Assembly (NCBI RefSeq): GCF_900116545.1
Contig: NZ_FPCK01000004.1
Location: forward strand, 248,001 to 312,000
DNA from: Devosia crocina
GTDB lineage: Bacteria > Pseudomonadota > Alphaproteobacteria > Rhizobiales > Devosiaceae
DNA length: 64,000 bases
Direction of reading: 5' to 3'
In this document: positions 22,824 through 32,390 of the stretch, one piece after another
Layout of the letters: each line of letters begins with the position of its first letter
Numbering within the stretch: position 1 is the first letter of the stretch
Notes under the pieces: model-generated
What the model was told of the DNA's origin: nothing
Seen by the model: the letters and a program-made list of their open reading frames with translations, nothing else
Database searches by the model: none
Program-made: the position numbers and the translations under genes

Positions 22824-24743
22824 TCAGATCGAAGGGGAAACGCGGGTCACGTCACGGGCTTCTTGTATGGGCGCTCGCTGCTTGCCACCCGACAAGCCGG
22901 CATCAAGAAACGCTCCCACCTGATCGCCCGACAGAATCTTCGCCGTTATGAGGTGCCCTGCGAGCTTGATCGCAAGATCGCGCTCCGCCTGCAGCATTGC
23001 CACGGCGCGATCGAGCAAGGCCGTTAAGTCCGACGCCACTGCCTTGATGGTAACGGTGGAGGGCATTTTAGACACGGCAGGACCATAGAGGAGCCCCTGC
23101 CCCAATCCCTGGCGCTCGTATGCATCGATCAGCAATCGCGTCGCGTTCTCGAGGTCGCTTTCGGACCCGCTATTGGCGCCGCCTCCAAGGGTAAGGTCAG
23201 CCGCACGACCGGCCAGCATCACCGTGGCCATGTCGTGTATGTCGCTCAAATTCGGCACGATCGTCGGCAGCGCGCTGCTGACCTGACCACCGACTGAAGC
23301 GTGGGGGACAATTGAGACCATTTCGACCGTGTGGCCGAGCCTATGGGCGACCAGAGCGTGTCCCACTTCATGGATTGCAATTGCGCGGATATCGGCAGGC
23401 CGGCGGCTGTCCTCAGGCGCAACCTGAGCAACAACGTCTTCGAGCGTGAGCGCGCGTTCTGCGCCGCGTGCCAAGGCGCGCGCCTCGCGAACCCAGCCCT
23501 CGACGCGCGCCGGTGTTGCACCAATGCTCAGGTGCGCCAAGACCATCAGGTCGGCATCCGCCAGATCCTCTTTGAGGTAAAACTTGAGGAGATCGAAGAT
23601 CTCTTCGCGGCTTTGCGGTGCACGAACCGTGATCTTCTGTTGGAGGCGGCGAACCAGCGCGGCATCCAAACGGTGGTAGTAGTTCGTGGCCCCAAGGAGC
23701 AGCACGCGCGCCCCGGACACGCGAAGGCGATCAATTTCGGTCAGCATCAGCGTCACGACAGGTGTCCACCAGTCAAGTCCTCGAGCATCCATGTTGGCGC
23801 GATCCGGCAGTGCGTCGAGTTCATCCAGAAAGGCAATCGCAGGCTGGGCGGTAATCGCCGCATCGATGAAACTCTTGAGGTTACGGGCGACACCACCAAG
23901 CGCACCATCCCCAGTCGTGAACCAGGAACCGACCGAACTATCGACGAAACTCCAACCCGCCGTGCGCGCAAGGCTGCGCGCCAGAAGCGTCTTGCCGGTT
24001 CCTGGCTCGCCTTCCAGCACACCATAGGTCAAAGCGCCGGCAGGCAGTCTTCCGTCCGCGACAGCAGCCAAGTCATCTAGGGTCCTGTCTGCCCAATGAC
24101 GCAAGTCACTCAAAAGGGGCAGCTGAGAAAGGAGCGGCACGTCGGGTTCAGCGACTTGGGTCGGCGGGACAATGGCGCGGCCAAGGTTGGCAACGCATTC
24201 CCGGGCCGAAATGCCCGGGCGGATGGCGCTGACGATCGAGGTCAAAGGCAATGCGGCCATCTCGGGCGCGATGCCGCGGGCTATACCACCAGTCACCTGG
24301 CGGATGACCTTGCGGAGCGCAGGCACAGTGATCGCTCCGATCGAGATGGTCATATCCGCCGCGGCCAGCACTGCAGGGTCGAAGGTGCCGACGGGATCAT
24401 GCGAGACAAAAACGATGCACCGGCCACGCTGAAGCATAGGCAAGGCATCAGCCCCGACCAACTCTTGCTCTTTTTTGCGGCCGCTCCGTTCAAGAACTGC
24501 GCTGACCGAGATTTTGTCGGAAAGCTTGGCGACACGCCGAGCCACCAGTTGAGACCATTCGAGGCTGGGCACAGAGATGATGATGGCGCTCGATCCGCGC
24601 GACATCAGCTTGCGCGCTTTTGCCGTGAGCGCCTTGTCCAAGGCCATCTCAATCAGGCAGTCGGCAGAGCTGGGCGATATTTTGGTCAAAGCATCGAGTC
24701 CCCCAGGGTTAAAGTCGTCGTCGTCGATATCGTGTTCAGCCAT
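22824..24743 (-). CDS. Soluble AAA+ protease with FtsH-type M41 peptidase domain
   Basis: 639 residues. N-terminal unknown domain about 1-230, then AAA+ with Walker A GEPGTGKT at 245-252, Walker B AIAFLDELD at 302-310, sensor 1 GATN at 351-354 and RR at 365-366. The C-terminal part carries HEVGH (zinc ligands and Glu base) at 458-462 and the third-ligand region SGSESDLENAT with Asp at about 530, as in FtsH. FtsH normally has two transmembrane helices at its N-terminus; none are seen, so this protein should be cytosolic. It is too divergent and too oddly placed to be the housekeeping FtsH. Start chosen at the Met before the acidic stretch HDIDDDDF. Confidence 0.85.
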   Translation of the reverse strand: MAEHDIDDDDFNPGGLDALTKISPSSADCLIEMALDKALTAKARKLMSRGSSAIIISVPSLEWSQLVARRVAKLSDKISVSAVLERSGRKKEQELVGADALPMLQRGRCIVFVSHDPVGTFDPAVLAAADMTISIGAITVPALRKVIRQVTGGIARGIAPEMAALPLTSIVSAIRPGISARECVANLGRAIVPPTQVAEPDVPLLSQLPLLSDLRHWADRTLDDLAAVADGRLPAGALTYGVLEGEPGTGKTLLARSLARTAGWSFVDSSVGSWFTTGDGALGGVARNLKSFIDAAITAQPAIAFLDELDALPDRANMDARGLDWWTPVVTLMLTEIDRLRVSGARVLLLGATNYYHRLDAALVRRLQQKITVRAPQSREEIFDLLKFYLKEDLADADLMVLAHLSIGATPARVEGWVREARALARGAERALTLEDVVAQVAPEDSRRPADIRAIAIHEVGHALVAHRLGHTVEMVSIVPHASVGGQVSSALPTIVPNLSDIHDMATVMLAGRAADLTLGGGANSGSESDLENATRLLIDAYERQGLGQGLLYGPAVSKMPSTVTIKAVASDLTALLDRAVAMLQAERDLAIKLAGHLITAKILSGDQVGAFLDAGLSGGKQRAPIQEARDVTRVSPSI

Positions 24744-24829
24744 AACAGGCAGACTCCATGCGCCAGAGAACGCGCCGGTGCGCGCACTCCGTCGGATCAA
24801 TAGGAATGGGGTGTCGTGGGCTTGAGGCC

Positions 24830-26104
24830 TTAGGCGGCGATCAGTGCTGCCGTGTTCGGATCGAGGCCGCCATCAGGATCAATGGGCTGCCAACTGTCGC
24901 GCGTGCGCCCCTTGGAGCCGACGCAGAACTGAGCAACACCGCTGCCACTCCGAAAAATCAGATCGCGCGTAGTCACAAAGCTGCTGCCATCGGCAGCAAG
25001 TTCCAGCAAGCCGGCATGCAGCCACGCGGAACGCTGGAAGCGAGTACTGCTGTTGGCGCTCGCGGCGGTCTCGATGCGCACATCGGAGCCTTGGAGCAAG
25101 ACCCAGCGATTGTCATGCTGGCGGGCCGCCAGAGCAACAAGACCATCGTCAAAGCAAAGTTCGAGACGATCACCATTCGGAAGCTCATTGAACAGGCGCA
25201 GCGGTCCCACGCGCCCAGCTTCATTGCGGGGACCTGCAAGAACGGCCCGTGCCGTGCCCCCGGCGAACAGGAGGCCATTGTGGCGCAGCGTCAGGCACGC
25301 TTGAGCGAGGAAGGCATCGATTTCGCTATAGCGCTGCGCGTCGACAGCAGCGCCCATAGGCAACTCGTTCATCACCGAGAAGGCACGAGTGGCCTGGACG
25401 CGCGAGAAGAACATCCGTTCTGCCGCAAGGACATCCGCGTCAGACAGACTGTTGTTTGCGTCAGTGATAACGACAATGGTCTTGATATCGGCGATCGGCT
25501 GCTGACCGCCGGCGACACGGGCGCCGACCGAAGAGCTTGCGCCGATGTAGACCTGGCGTTCGCCGATCAGCGCGTAAATACCCGGACGCGCGAGAGCGCC
25601 AATCTTGCCAAGGCTCCGGCGCGCCTCAGGTGTGGCCACATACACGGCTGGAGCAAAGGGCGACGTCACCATTCGGTCGATACCCGAAGGCAGGGGCAAT
25701 TCGTCCGGAGAGGCCTGCACGCTCTGGACGCTTTGGCCAACACCGCTGCCGCTGCAGCGAGCACCAAGCTCGCTGACCGACGACGTCGGATCAAAATCCG
25801 AAGGCGCGCGACGCACCAGAGCGTGCTCGTCAATCACGCCGACATAGTCGATGACCAGAATGCCCAGATCCACCATGACCAGCACAGCACCGGCGGCATC
25901 GGGGTGATCGCCTAAGCCGTCCGCGATATCGCCGAGACTGGCGCTGCCGGTCTCGTCGACAATGCGCAGGATGGTCAGCTGCGTCGACCCGGACAGCAGT
26001 GCGTGCTGAACCAGTCCGGCGGACAGAACCGGCGGGGAATAGTTCATGAAAGAGGAATAGGACTTGCCCGACGCGATTGCGCCGGTAGAAAAGGCTTTAG
26101 CCAT
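24830..26104 (-). CDS. GIY-YIG nuclease-fold protein with N-terminal winged helix
   Basis: 424 residues with a good AGGTG site. Residues about 40-100 look like a winged helix (TQLTILRIVDETGSASLGDI, MVDLGILVIDYVGVIDEHAL). Residues 175-195 carry GIY and YIG with the spacing of GIY-YIG nucleases (PGIYALIG...QVYIGAS, then an Arg in VGARV). The C-terminal 200 residues resemble the DUF4357-type regions that often follow GIY-YIG. It lies 86 bp upstream of the AAA protease gene and is probably in the same operon. It could be a DNA-processing or defence nuclease; the full catalytic set was not confirmed. Confidence 0.7.
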   Translation of the reverse strand: MAKAFSTGAIASGKSYSSFMNYSPPVLSAGLVQHALLSGSTQLTILRIVDETGSASLGDIADGLGDHPDAAGAVLVMVDLGILVIDYVGVIDEHALVRRAPSDFDPTSSVSELGARCSGSGVGQSVQSVQASPDELPLPSGIDRMVTSPFAPAVYVATPEARRSLGKIGALARPGIYALIGERQVYIGASSSVGARVAGGQQPIADIKTIVVITDANNSLSDADVLAAERMFFSRVQATRAFSVMNELPMGAAVDAQRYSEIDAFLAQACLTLRHNGLLFAGGTARAVLAGPRNEAGRVGPLRLFNELPNGDRLELCFDDGLVALAARQHDNRWVLLQGSDVRIETAASANSSTRFQRSAWLHAGLLELAADGSSFVTTRDLIFRSGSGVAQFCVGSKGRTRDSWQPIDPDGGLDPNTAALIAA

Positions 26105-26356
26105 GTGACACCTGTTGTAGCAGGGGTTGGATGGTCAGGTCGGCAGGTGGTTTGCACACCCCTGTCGGCCGCTCCTAGCACAGAGCGTTTCAGACCATAT
26201 CGGACCGTTTGGCGCCGACATGTGCAAGATGAGCATCCTGGTCCAGGTTACAAGCCTTGCCTCGATCGCATGGTTAACACCGGACGAATCCAGTATTAAC
26301 GCCGGATGGACCGCCAAACCCACAACACCACTAGATTGCTCCGCCAACAACTCGCC

Positions 26357-26632
26357 CTAATTATCGGGCGAAGCGTCTGTCGCGGGCGTCCCAATCGGCA
26401 GGCTTTCCAACTTATCAATGACATGGTGAAGGTCCAGGCCGACTAGCCCCGCCAGCTCAATCAGTTCGACCAAGTCCACACGACGTTGACCGGATTCGAT
26501 GTTGGCGATGAACGGTTGGTGTCGCCCCAGTCGGCCAGCAAGCTCGGCTTGCGTCATCCCGGCTGCCTTGCGCGCCTCGATGATCCGTTGGACCAGCAGG
26601 AGCTGTCTCGGGCTGCGGATTGTCGATGGCAT
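26357..26632 (-). CDS. XRE-family HTH regulator of the ParA/AAA cassette
   Basis: 91 residues. Clear Cro/C1-type helix-turn-helix (IIEARKAAGMTQAELAGRLG, then RHQPFIANIESGQRRVDLVE). It is the first gene of the leftward cassette, and a palindromic operator candidate lies 35 bp upstream of its ATG. It probably controls itself and possibly the genes after the 252-bp gap. Confidence 0.85.
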   Translation of the reverse strand: MPSTIRSPRQLLLVQRIIEARKAAGMTQAELAGRLGRHQPFIANIESGQRRVDLVELIELAGLVGLDLHHVIDKLESLPIGTPATDASPDN

Positions 26633-26666
26633 GCGACGCCAGAAGCTGTTGCGGACAACTACCGCC

Positions 26667-26685
26667 TAATCCGAAGTTCAGATTA
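26667..26685. promoter_or_regulatory. Candidate operator of the XRE gene
   Basis: TAATCCGAA-G-TTCAGATTA, a 19-bp palindrome with one mismatch, upstream of the XRE start. The size and symmetry fit a dimeric XRE repressor. Confidence 0.6.
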
Positions 26686-26945
26686 TCCAACCTTTAGATA
26701 TTCCGAGCAATGATCCCGTCAGATCATTCTGTCGCTACAGATTTTTGCGAGGCGTTGCGGCCTAAAACATGCGCGTGTCGATCTGTACCCCAGCCACTAA
26801 CGGCGCCGAAGGGGTGGATGAACGAACCCGCTGTCGCGGGAGGGTGAGCGTGGTGAGATGGCGGCCCTGCCCTGAAGTCATCGCCTGATTGAGGATCGCG
26901 TGGTTCGGGCGTTCCATTCGGCTCCTTCAACCCAGGAGCCAGACG

Positions 26946-27854
26946 ATGACCACAATCCTTCCTAACGTCCCTGTCAGCCCGCTGCGCCAGAAGTTGATAG
27001 ACGACATGACCATGCGCCACTTCTCGGCGGCCACCCAGCGCAATTACATCCGCGATGTCGGGCGCTTCGCATCGTTCCTCCGGCGATCGCCGGATACCGC
27101 GACCACCGAGGATGTGCGCCAGTTCCAGCTGGCCCAGAGCGAGGCCGGCGTTCCAGTGCCCACCATGAACACCGTGGTCTCGGCGTTGCGGTTCTTCTTC
27201 GCCAATACGCTCGATCGGCCTGACTTGGCCCGCAAGCTGGTGCGGGTGAGCCATCCACGCAACCTGCCGGTGGTGTTGAGCCGCGACGAGGTGGCGCGCC
27301 TGCTCAACGCCACGACCAGTCTCAAGCATCAGGCCGCGTTGTCGGTAGCCTATGGTGCAGGACTGCGCGTCGGCGAAGTCGCCATGCTCAAGGTGCGTGA
27401 TATCGACAGCGAACGCATGCTGATCCGGGTCGAGCGCGGCAAGGGAGGCCGGTACCGCAATGCCATGCTTTCACCCGACCTGCTCACCCTGTTGCGCCAG
27501 TGGTGGCAGCACGGGCATCGCCAAGGGATATTGCATCGTGATGGCTGGCTGTTTCCGGGCCAGTACGCCCTCAAGCCGATCAGTACCAGGCAGCTCTATC
27601 GCGTCGTGGTCGAGGCTGCCCACACAGCCGAGATTGCCCGACGCGTCGGTCCACACACATTGCGGCACAGCTTCGCCACCCATCTGCTGGAAGACGGCGT
27701 CGATGTCCGCATCATCCAGGTACTGCTCGGCCACGCCAAGCTCGAGACGACGGCACTCTATACCAAGGTGGCAACGCGCACGGTGCGCGCCGTCGTCAGT
27801 CCGCTCGACAAGCTCGGCATCTTCGTTCCGACGGAGGCGCCACCCGACCCCTGA
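26946..27854 (+). CDS. Tyrosine recombinase associated with IS91-type element
   Basis: 302 residues from the ATG at 26946, with AGGAG 7-8 bp upstream. It has an N-terminal SAM-like core-binding region (RQKLIDDMTMRHFSAATQRNY) and a catalytic domain with Arg in GAGLRVGEVA, HTLRHSFATHLL (HxxR), GHAKLETTALY (His and the nucleophile Tyr). All key residues are present, so it should be active. It directly precedes the transposase gene. Confidence 0.88.
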   Translation: MTTILPNVPVSPLRQKLIDDMTMRHFSAATQRNYIRDVGRFASFLRRSPDTATTEDVRQFQLAQSEAGVPVPTMNTVVSALRFFFANTLDRPDLARKLVRVSHPRNLPVVLSRDEVARLLNATTSLKHQAALSVAYGAGLRVGEVAMLKVRDIDSERMLIRVERGKGGRYRNAMLSPDLLTLLRQWWQHGHRQGILHRDGWLFPGQYALKPISTRQLYRVVVEAAHTAEIARRVGPHTLRHSFATHLLEDGVDVRIIQVLLGHAKLETTALYTKVATRTVRAVVSPLDKLGIFVPTEAPPDP

Positions 27855-27857
27855 GCG

Positions 27858-29057
27858 GTGCGCGCCGCCATCGAGGTTGCCGATATCTTCCGGGCTGCCG
27901 GTCCTGCCTATCGCACCGCCCATGCCGGGCATCTAAGCCTTGCCCAACTCAAGGTCATGTCGGCGATCGAAAGTTGTCGTACCGCGGCTCTCGGCGGTCA
28001 CCTCGAAGCCTGTTCCGACTGCGGGCATCAGCGGATCGCCTATAACTCCTGTCGCAACCGGCACTGTCCGCGGTGCCAGGGCGCCGCTGCACGCGCCTGG
28101 CTCGAAGCACAAGAGGCCAACCTCCTGCCGGTCGGCTACTTCCACGTCGTCTTCACCCTGCCCGCAGAGATCGCCGACATCGCCCTCCACAACAAGGCCG
28201 TTGTCTACAATCTGCTGTTCAAGGCAGCGTCCGAGACCATGCTGACGATTGCGGCCGACCCAAAACACCTGGGCGCCCGCATCGGCATCACCGCCGTGCT
28301 CCACACCTGGGGTTCGGCCATGACCCACCATCCCCACATCCACATGATTGTGCCCGGCGGCGGCATCTCTCCGGATGGCCGGTGGATCTCGTCGCGCCCG
28401 GCCTTCCTGCTGCCGGTCAGGGTTCTGGGCGCGCTGTTCCGCCGGTTGTTTATGACCCGCCTGATCGAACTGCACTCCGCCGGAAAGCTTGCCTTCTTCG
28501 GCAAGATGGCAGGGCTCAGAGACCGGCGTGCCTTCGTCCATTACCTTGCGCCGGCTCGTAGAAAGCGCTGGGTGGTCTATGCCAAGGCGCCATTTGCCGG
28601 GCCTGAAGCCGTGCTGGCCTATCTCTCGCGCTACACCCACCGGGTTGCCATCTCCAACAGCCGCCTCATCCGGTTCGACGGCAATGAGATCACGTTCCGC
28701 TACAAGGATTACCGTCGCGCCGGCGCTGACCGCCAGCAGATCATGACGCTGACCGCCGACGACTTCATTCGTCGATTCCTGATCCACGTTCTGCCACGCG
28801 GCTTTCACCGTATCCGGCACTATGGGCTGCTCGCCAGCTCCGCTCGCAAGAATTGCCTCGCCCATGTCCGCGATATGCTGGGGGCGGCACCGGCACCGGA
28901 AGAACCGTTGGTCGAAAAGGCCTCTGACCAGCGCCAGCCTTGCCCCTGCTGCGGCGGCGCTATGGTGATCATCGACACCTTCGCGCCATGGCACCAACCT
29001 CGAGCCCCGCCGACCGCGCGACCATCAACCCGGGAGACCGTTCATGACCCGGCATGA
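27858..29057 (+). CDS. IS91-family (HUH, rolling-circle) transposase
   Basis: 399 residues from a GTG 3 bp after the recombinase stop. An N-terminal zinc-binding region carries CSDCG and CRNRHCPRCQG. The HUH motif is HHPHIHMIVPGGG and the catalytic Tyr region is YLSRYTHRVAISNSRL. A C-terminal CPCCGG completes the zinc-binding set. It nicks and transfers single strands by rolling-circle transposition. It looks full length. Confidence 0.9.
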   Translation: MRAAIEVADIFRAAGPAYRTAHAGHLSLAQLKVMSAIESCRTAALGGHLEACSDCGHQRIAYNSCRNRHCPRCQGAAARAWLEAQEANLLPVGYFHVVFTLPAEIADIALHNKAVVYNLLFKAASETMLTIAADPKHLGARIGITAVLHTWGSAMTHHPHIHMIVPGGGISPDGRWISSRPAFLLPVRVLGALFRRLFMTRLIELHSAGKLAFFGKMAGLRDRRAFVHYLAPARRKRWVVYAKAPFAGPEAVLAYLSRYTHRVAISNSRLIRFDGNEITFRYKDYRRAGADRQQIMTLTADDFIRRFLIHVLPRGFHRIRHYGLLASSARKNCLAHVRDMLGAAPAPEEPLVEKASDQRQPCPCCGGAMVIIDTFAPWHQPRAPPTARPSTRETVHDPA

Positions 29058-29305
29058 GCTGATACCATACCAGACCGAGCCACCTTCATCTCGGCCCGCA
29101 GATAATCTCGCGCTGGTCGATGCTGGGATCAGCATTACCCACTCGCTCGGCCACATCTGCCACGGAAAGTGCAGCTCCAAAGGTCTCTTTATCGCACCAC
29201 ACGCGTCAGACCTGGCCTCGTCACCGCAGGTTCACCCTCGTCCATCAACCGGCCAAATCCAGAAAAACCCATAGTGACCAGACCCTGGCTCGCGGGTTCG
29301 GTCTT

Positions 29306-29420
29306 CCCGGACTTTCGGGCGCCTATCGGCAGCCGAAACTCTTCAGGGTTACGGACAGTCCGCTTTTCATTGTCGGAAGGCAAATGCAGACAGTTGTCTA
29401 AAAACCGGGTGGACCACCGA
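29306..29420 (+). repeat. Dispersed intergenic repeat, partial copy e
   Basis: GGACAGTCCGCTTTTCATTG followed by TCGGAAGGCAAATGCAGA aligns with the nested central part of the unit at 17935-18107. It lies in the 444-bp gap between the IS91 transposase and the LysE gene, which otherwise holds IS-end DNA and no supported gene. Confidence 0.45.
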
Positions 29421-29501
29421 TTAATACCCGCCAAGCTTCTCCCCCTTATGCTGAACATCCAAATCCCGATCGACCAAGGCGTCGTTACTATTTTAGAGAC
29501 T

Positions 29502-30110
29502 TTAGGTTGGGGTAATCCGCGTGGCCCACAACATCCACGCAGCGACACCGATCAGAATGAGCGCAAAGGTGCGCGACAACACAACCCTGCCGACGCCTTT
29601 GGTTAGCACAGGTTCAAGCATTCCTGATGCCGTGACAATCGCTAGGTGGACAAGGGTGGCAATACCCACGTAAACACCCGCCAGCAGCCCCCAAGAGCCC
29701 GAGTTCTCTTCGCCCGCGGCCAGAAAGTTGGGCATGACAGTCACATAGAACAGAGCCGCCTTGGGATTAAGCAGATTGGTCACGAGACCCTGGACGAAAT
29801 AACGGCTTTGGGGGAACGGCTCGGGCGGCTCGTCCGCCTCGCGCCAGGCCTCCCAGGCGAGATAGAGGATATACGCCACCCCGCCCCAACGAAGGATTGC
29901 AAACAGTGCCGGTGAGGCCCCGATAATGGTAGCAAGGCCCAGGGCGGCCGCCGCGCCCATGGTGGCAAGCCCCAGCGCCACACCAAGAACGGCAACATAC
30001 CCCGACGCCCGCCCCTGCCGAGCCGATAGAACGGCCAGGTAGGTCATGTTAGGCCCCGGCGTCAGCTCGATGAGCAACGAGGCAAGGGCAAAGCCAACAA
30101 GGTCGGGCAT
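29502..30110 (-). CDS. LysE/RhtB-family amino-acid exporter
   Basis: 202 residues from the ATG at 30110 (a GTG at 30122 is possible). The family signature is at the N-terminus (LLIELTPGPNMTYLAVLSARQGRASGY split over helices 1 and 2) with NLLNPKAALFYVTVMP in the middle. Six hydrophobic helices are visible. It exports amino acids or derivatives across the inner membrane; the substrate is not predictable. No regulator is adjacent. Confidence 0.88.
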   Translation of the reverse strand: MPDLVGFALASLLIELTPGPNMTYLAVLSARQGRASGYVAVLGVALGLATMGAAAALGLATIIGASPALFAILRWGGVAYILYLAWEAWREADEPPEPFPQSRYFVQGLVTNLLNPKAALFYVTVMPNFLAAGEENSGSWGLLAGVYVGIATLVHLAIVTASGMLEPVLTKGVGRVVLSRTFALILIGVAAWMLWATRITPT

Positions 30111-30217
30111 ATTAGAGCTCACGCGCTAGACGACACCGATCATTATGCTGGACATGGCGACACCGCCAGATACCGCGCGATGTAGAGAATTTTCCGACCT
30201 CGGACTGTCGCGGGCAA

Positions 30218-32389
30218 TCAATACGCCGGCGCGCCTGCGACCGGCGCTTTGGGTGTCGGCAGTGTTGAGGCCGGCACACAGAACGCCCGAATATTCGAAA
30301 CCGCTACGAGCCCAAGTTCCTTGGAGCGTTCGGCCTGTGCCGCATCAGCGATGGAGCGAAAGCCCAGCGTCAGAGCGGCACCCTTTAGCGTGTGCAGAGT
30401 ACGATCGAGCTCATCTGCAAGTCCTTCGGAAATTGCCATTTCGGCCTGTAACAGCATAGACTCGGAGGAAGAAACGAATTCCTTGACCAGCCGCCTGAAT
30501 TCGTCCTCGCCCAAGGCCTCTTTCAGCCCTTGCTGATAGTCCTCGTCTACTTGAAACAATGGTGTCTCAGAAGTGGAGGCACCGTCCGGTGTAGAAACAT
30601 GCTTCAACAGTTGTGAAACGAGTTTGTCTTTGGTCACCGGCTTGGCGACATGGTCATTCATCCCCGCCTCGACGCAGGCCACCCGGTCTGACTCAAACGC
30701 GTTCGCCGTTAGCCCCACAATCGGGATTAGTAAGCCGGACGCTCGCAGTATCCGCGTCGCTTCGAGCCCATCCATCTGGGGCATTTGCATATCCATCAGG
30801 ATAAGATCGAAGTTGGAAACCTCGGTCGAAGCGATTGCCTCGCGCCCATTGGCTGCTCCCTCCGCTGCAACCCCCAACTTTCGCAGTAGGCCCAAGGCGA
30901 CATCACGATTTATCGCGTTGTCATCGACGACGAGAACGCGCGCCCGAAAGCCATTCGGAAGTGCGACCTGATCATGCGGGGTGGCAATAGCGACGTCCGC
31001 GATAGGGCCGGCCGGAATCTCGAGCCAAAAGGTGCTCCCTTTCCCCACCACGCTCTCGACGCCGATGTCGCCCGCCATCACCTCGACCAAACGGCGGCAG
31101 ATCGCCAGTCCAAGCCCAGTGCCACCAAAGGACCGGGTACTGGAACTGTCGATCTGACTGAACTCACGGAACAGGCGGCGGCTGTCTTCACCAGAGATGC
31201 CTGGCCCGGTGTCTCTGACCTCCAGCCTGAGCCGCTCGCCGATCACACTGGCCTGAACTTCAACCGTGCCGGCAGGAGTGAATTTTATTGCGTTGCCGAT
31301 CAGATTGACGAGCACCTGGCGTAGGCGGTTGGCGTCTGCGAATAAACTGACACCGGGATACTGAAAGGTAAGCTTGAGCCCTGCGCTCTCAGCCCGGGGC
31401 AACATCATATGCTCGATGGGCTCGAAAACCTCGCGCAAGTCAACTGGCTTGGGTTCAAAACGAACGGCGCCAGCCTCCAACTTCGAGTAGTCCAGGATGT
31501 CGTTTATGACATCGAGCAGCATGTCGCCTGAGTGACGAATGGTCTCAACCTGATGGATCTGGTCGGAGTCGAGCCGCGACGTTCGCAATAGCTCCGTCAT
31601 TCCGATAATGCCATTGAGAGGCGTGCGAATTTCATGGCTCATGGTCGCAAGGAATGCCGATTTCGCAGCACTGGCGCTCTTGGCCTGCTTGGCCACGCGG
31701 GCGTTACGTTTGCTCAGGAGCTCCACCTCCCTCCCGCTTCGTGAGATATGGAATAGCTGAACCCCGAGTAGAGTGACGATCAAAACCAGAGCAAACGTCA
31801 GAGCCGCCACGCTCGCGCCGATGCGCCAATACGTTGCTAATTGCTCTTGGCGTTCGTTGAGGCGCAGCAGGTTTATGGCAGCATTCGTGGCGACCAAAAG
31901 TTCGCCCGTGGCCTTTCTGGCGTCTTCTGCCCGCTGGAGGATTTCACCATGCCGAGCAATGAAGACCGACGGGTCTACGACCAGGACATCCATTATGGGA
32001 ATGAGGTCTCGGATGCGATCGCTCGCCGCTGCTGCAAGCCTTTGAACAGTTGATGATGCGCCGAACATGTCGGCGTAGGATCCCTGACCGAGAAGCTGTG
32101 TGCGGCTGAACAGGAGGTCAAACCGTTGGCTGACCTGAGCGATGTCGCCGCTCGCGATCGCATTATGCGTCGCGTCGATAAGACGGGCAGCCTCGCGGTC
32201 TGCCTGATACGCTGCCCAGACCATATCCTCCCTGACACTGGCCCGGACAGCGCTCTGTCGTTCATTGAGGCCAACAAACAGCCAAATAACGGCGGTCAGC
32301 AGGGCTACGCTGAGAATGGTGAGGAGTACGATCCCCAACCCAATCCGCCGCGACACGGCTCGCCTTGCCCTGATGATAGCCTGAGGCAT
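30218..32389 (-). CDS. Hybrid sensor histidine kinase with receiver and Hpt domains
   Basis: 723 residues. Two transmembrane helices (about 17-40 and 187-210) bracket a helical periplasmic sensor. Then come HisKA (SAFLATMSHEIRTPLNGIIG), HATPase (NLIGNAIKFTP, DTGPGIS, GGTGLGLAI), a receiver (VLVVDDNAINRDVA, phospho-acceptor Asp in LILMDMQMP) and a C-terminal Hpt (LDRTLHTLKGAALTLGF). This is an internal phosphorelay. It starts 1 bp after the SUOX-fold gene stop, third in an operon with an HD-GYP regulator, so c-di-GMP turnover is the likely output. Confidence 0.92.
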   Translation of the reverse strand: MPQAIIRARRAVSRRIGLGIVLLTILSVALLTAVIWLFVGLNERQSAVRASVREDMVWAAYQADREAARLIDATHNAIASGDIAQVSQRFDLLFSRTQLLGQGSYADMFGASSTVQRLAAAASDRIRDLIPIMDVLVVDPSVFIARHGEILQRAEDARKATGELLVATNAAINLLRLNERQEQLATYWRIGASVAALTFALVLIVTLLGVQLFHISRSGREVELLSKRNARVAKQAKSASAAKSAFLATMSHEIRTPLNGIIGMTELLRTSRLDSDQIHQVETIRHSGDMLLDVINDILDYSKLEAGAVRFEPKPVDLREVFEPIEHMMLPRAESAGLKLTFQYPGVSLFADANRLRQVLVNLIGNAIKFTPAGTVEVQASVIGERLRLEVRDTGPGISGEDSRRLFREFSQIDSSSTRSFGGTGLGLAICRRLVEVMAGDIGVESVVGKGSTFWLEIPAGPIADVAIATPHDQVALPNGFRARVLVVDDNAINRDVALGLLRKLGVAAEGAANGREAIASTEVSNFDLILMDMQMPQMDGLEATRILRASGLLIPIVGLTANAFESDRVACVEAGMNDHVAKPVTKDKLVSQLLKHVSTPDGASTSETPLFQVDEDYQQGLKEALGEDEFRRLVKEFVSSSESMLLQAEMAISEGLADELDRTLHTLKGAALTLGFRSIADAAQAERSKELGLVAVSNIRAFCVPASTLPTPKAPVAGAPAY

Positions 32390-32390
32390 T

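Larger units (their letters stand above)
26946..29057 (+). mobile_element. IS91-type element with associated tyrosine recombinase (core genes; ends not defined)
   Basis: Two genes separated by 3 bp: a 302-residue tyrosine recombinase and an IS91-family HUH transposase. This pairing is known for a subgroup of IS91-like rolling-circle elements. IS91 elements lack terminal inverted repeats, so the true ends, probably within 26.7-26.95 kb and 29.06-29.3 kb, cannot be set by eye. Confidence 0.75.

Noticed and set aside
22824..24743. Housekeeping FtsH
   Set aside because: No transmembrane helices, a long unrelated N-terminus and an accessory-gene context.
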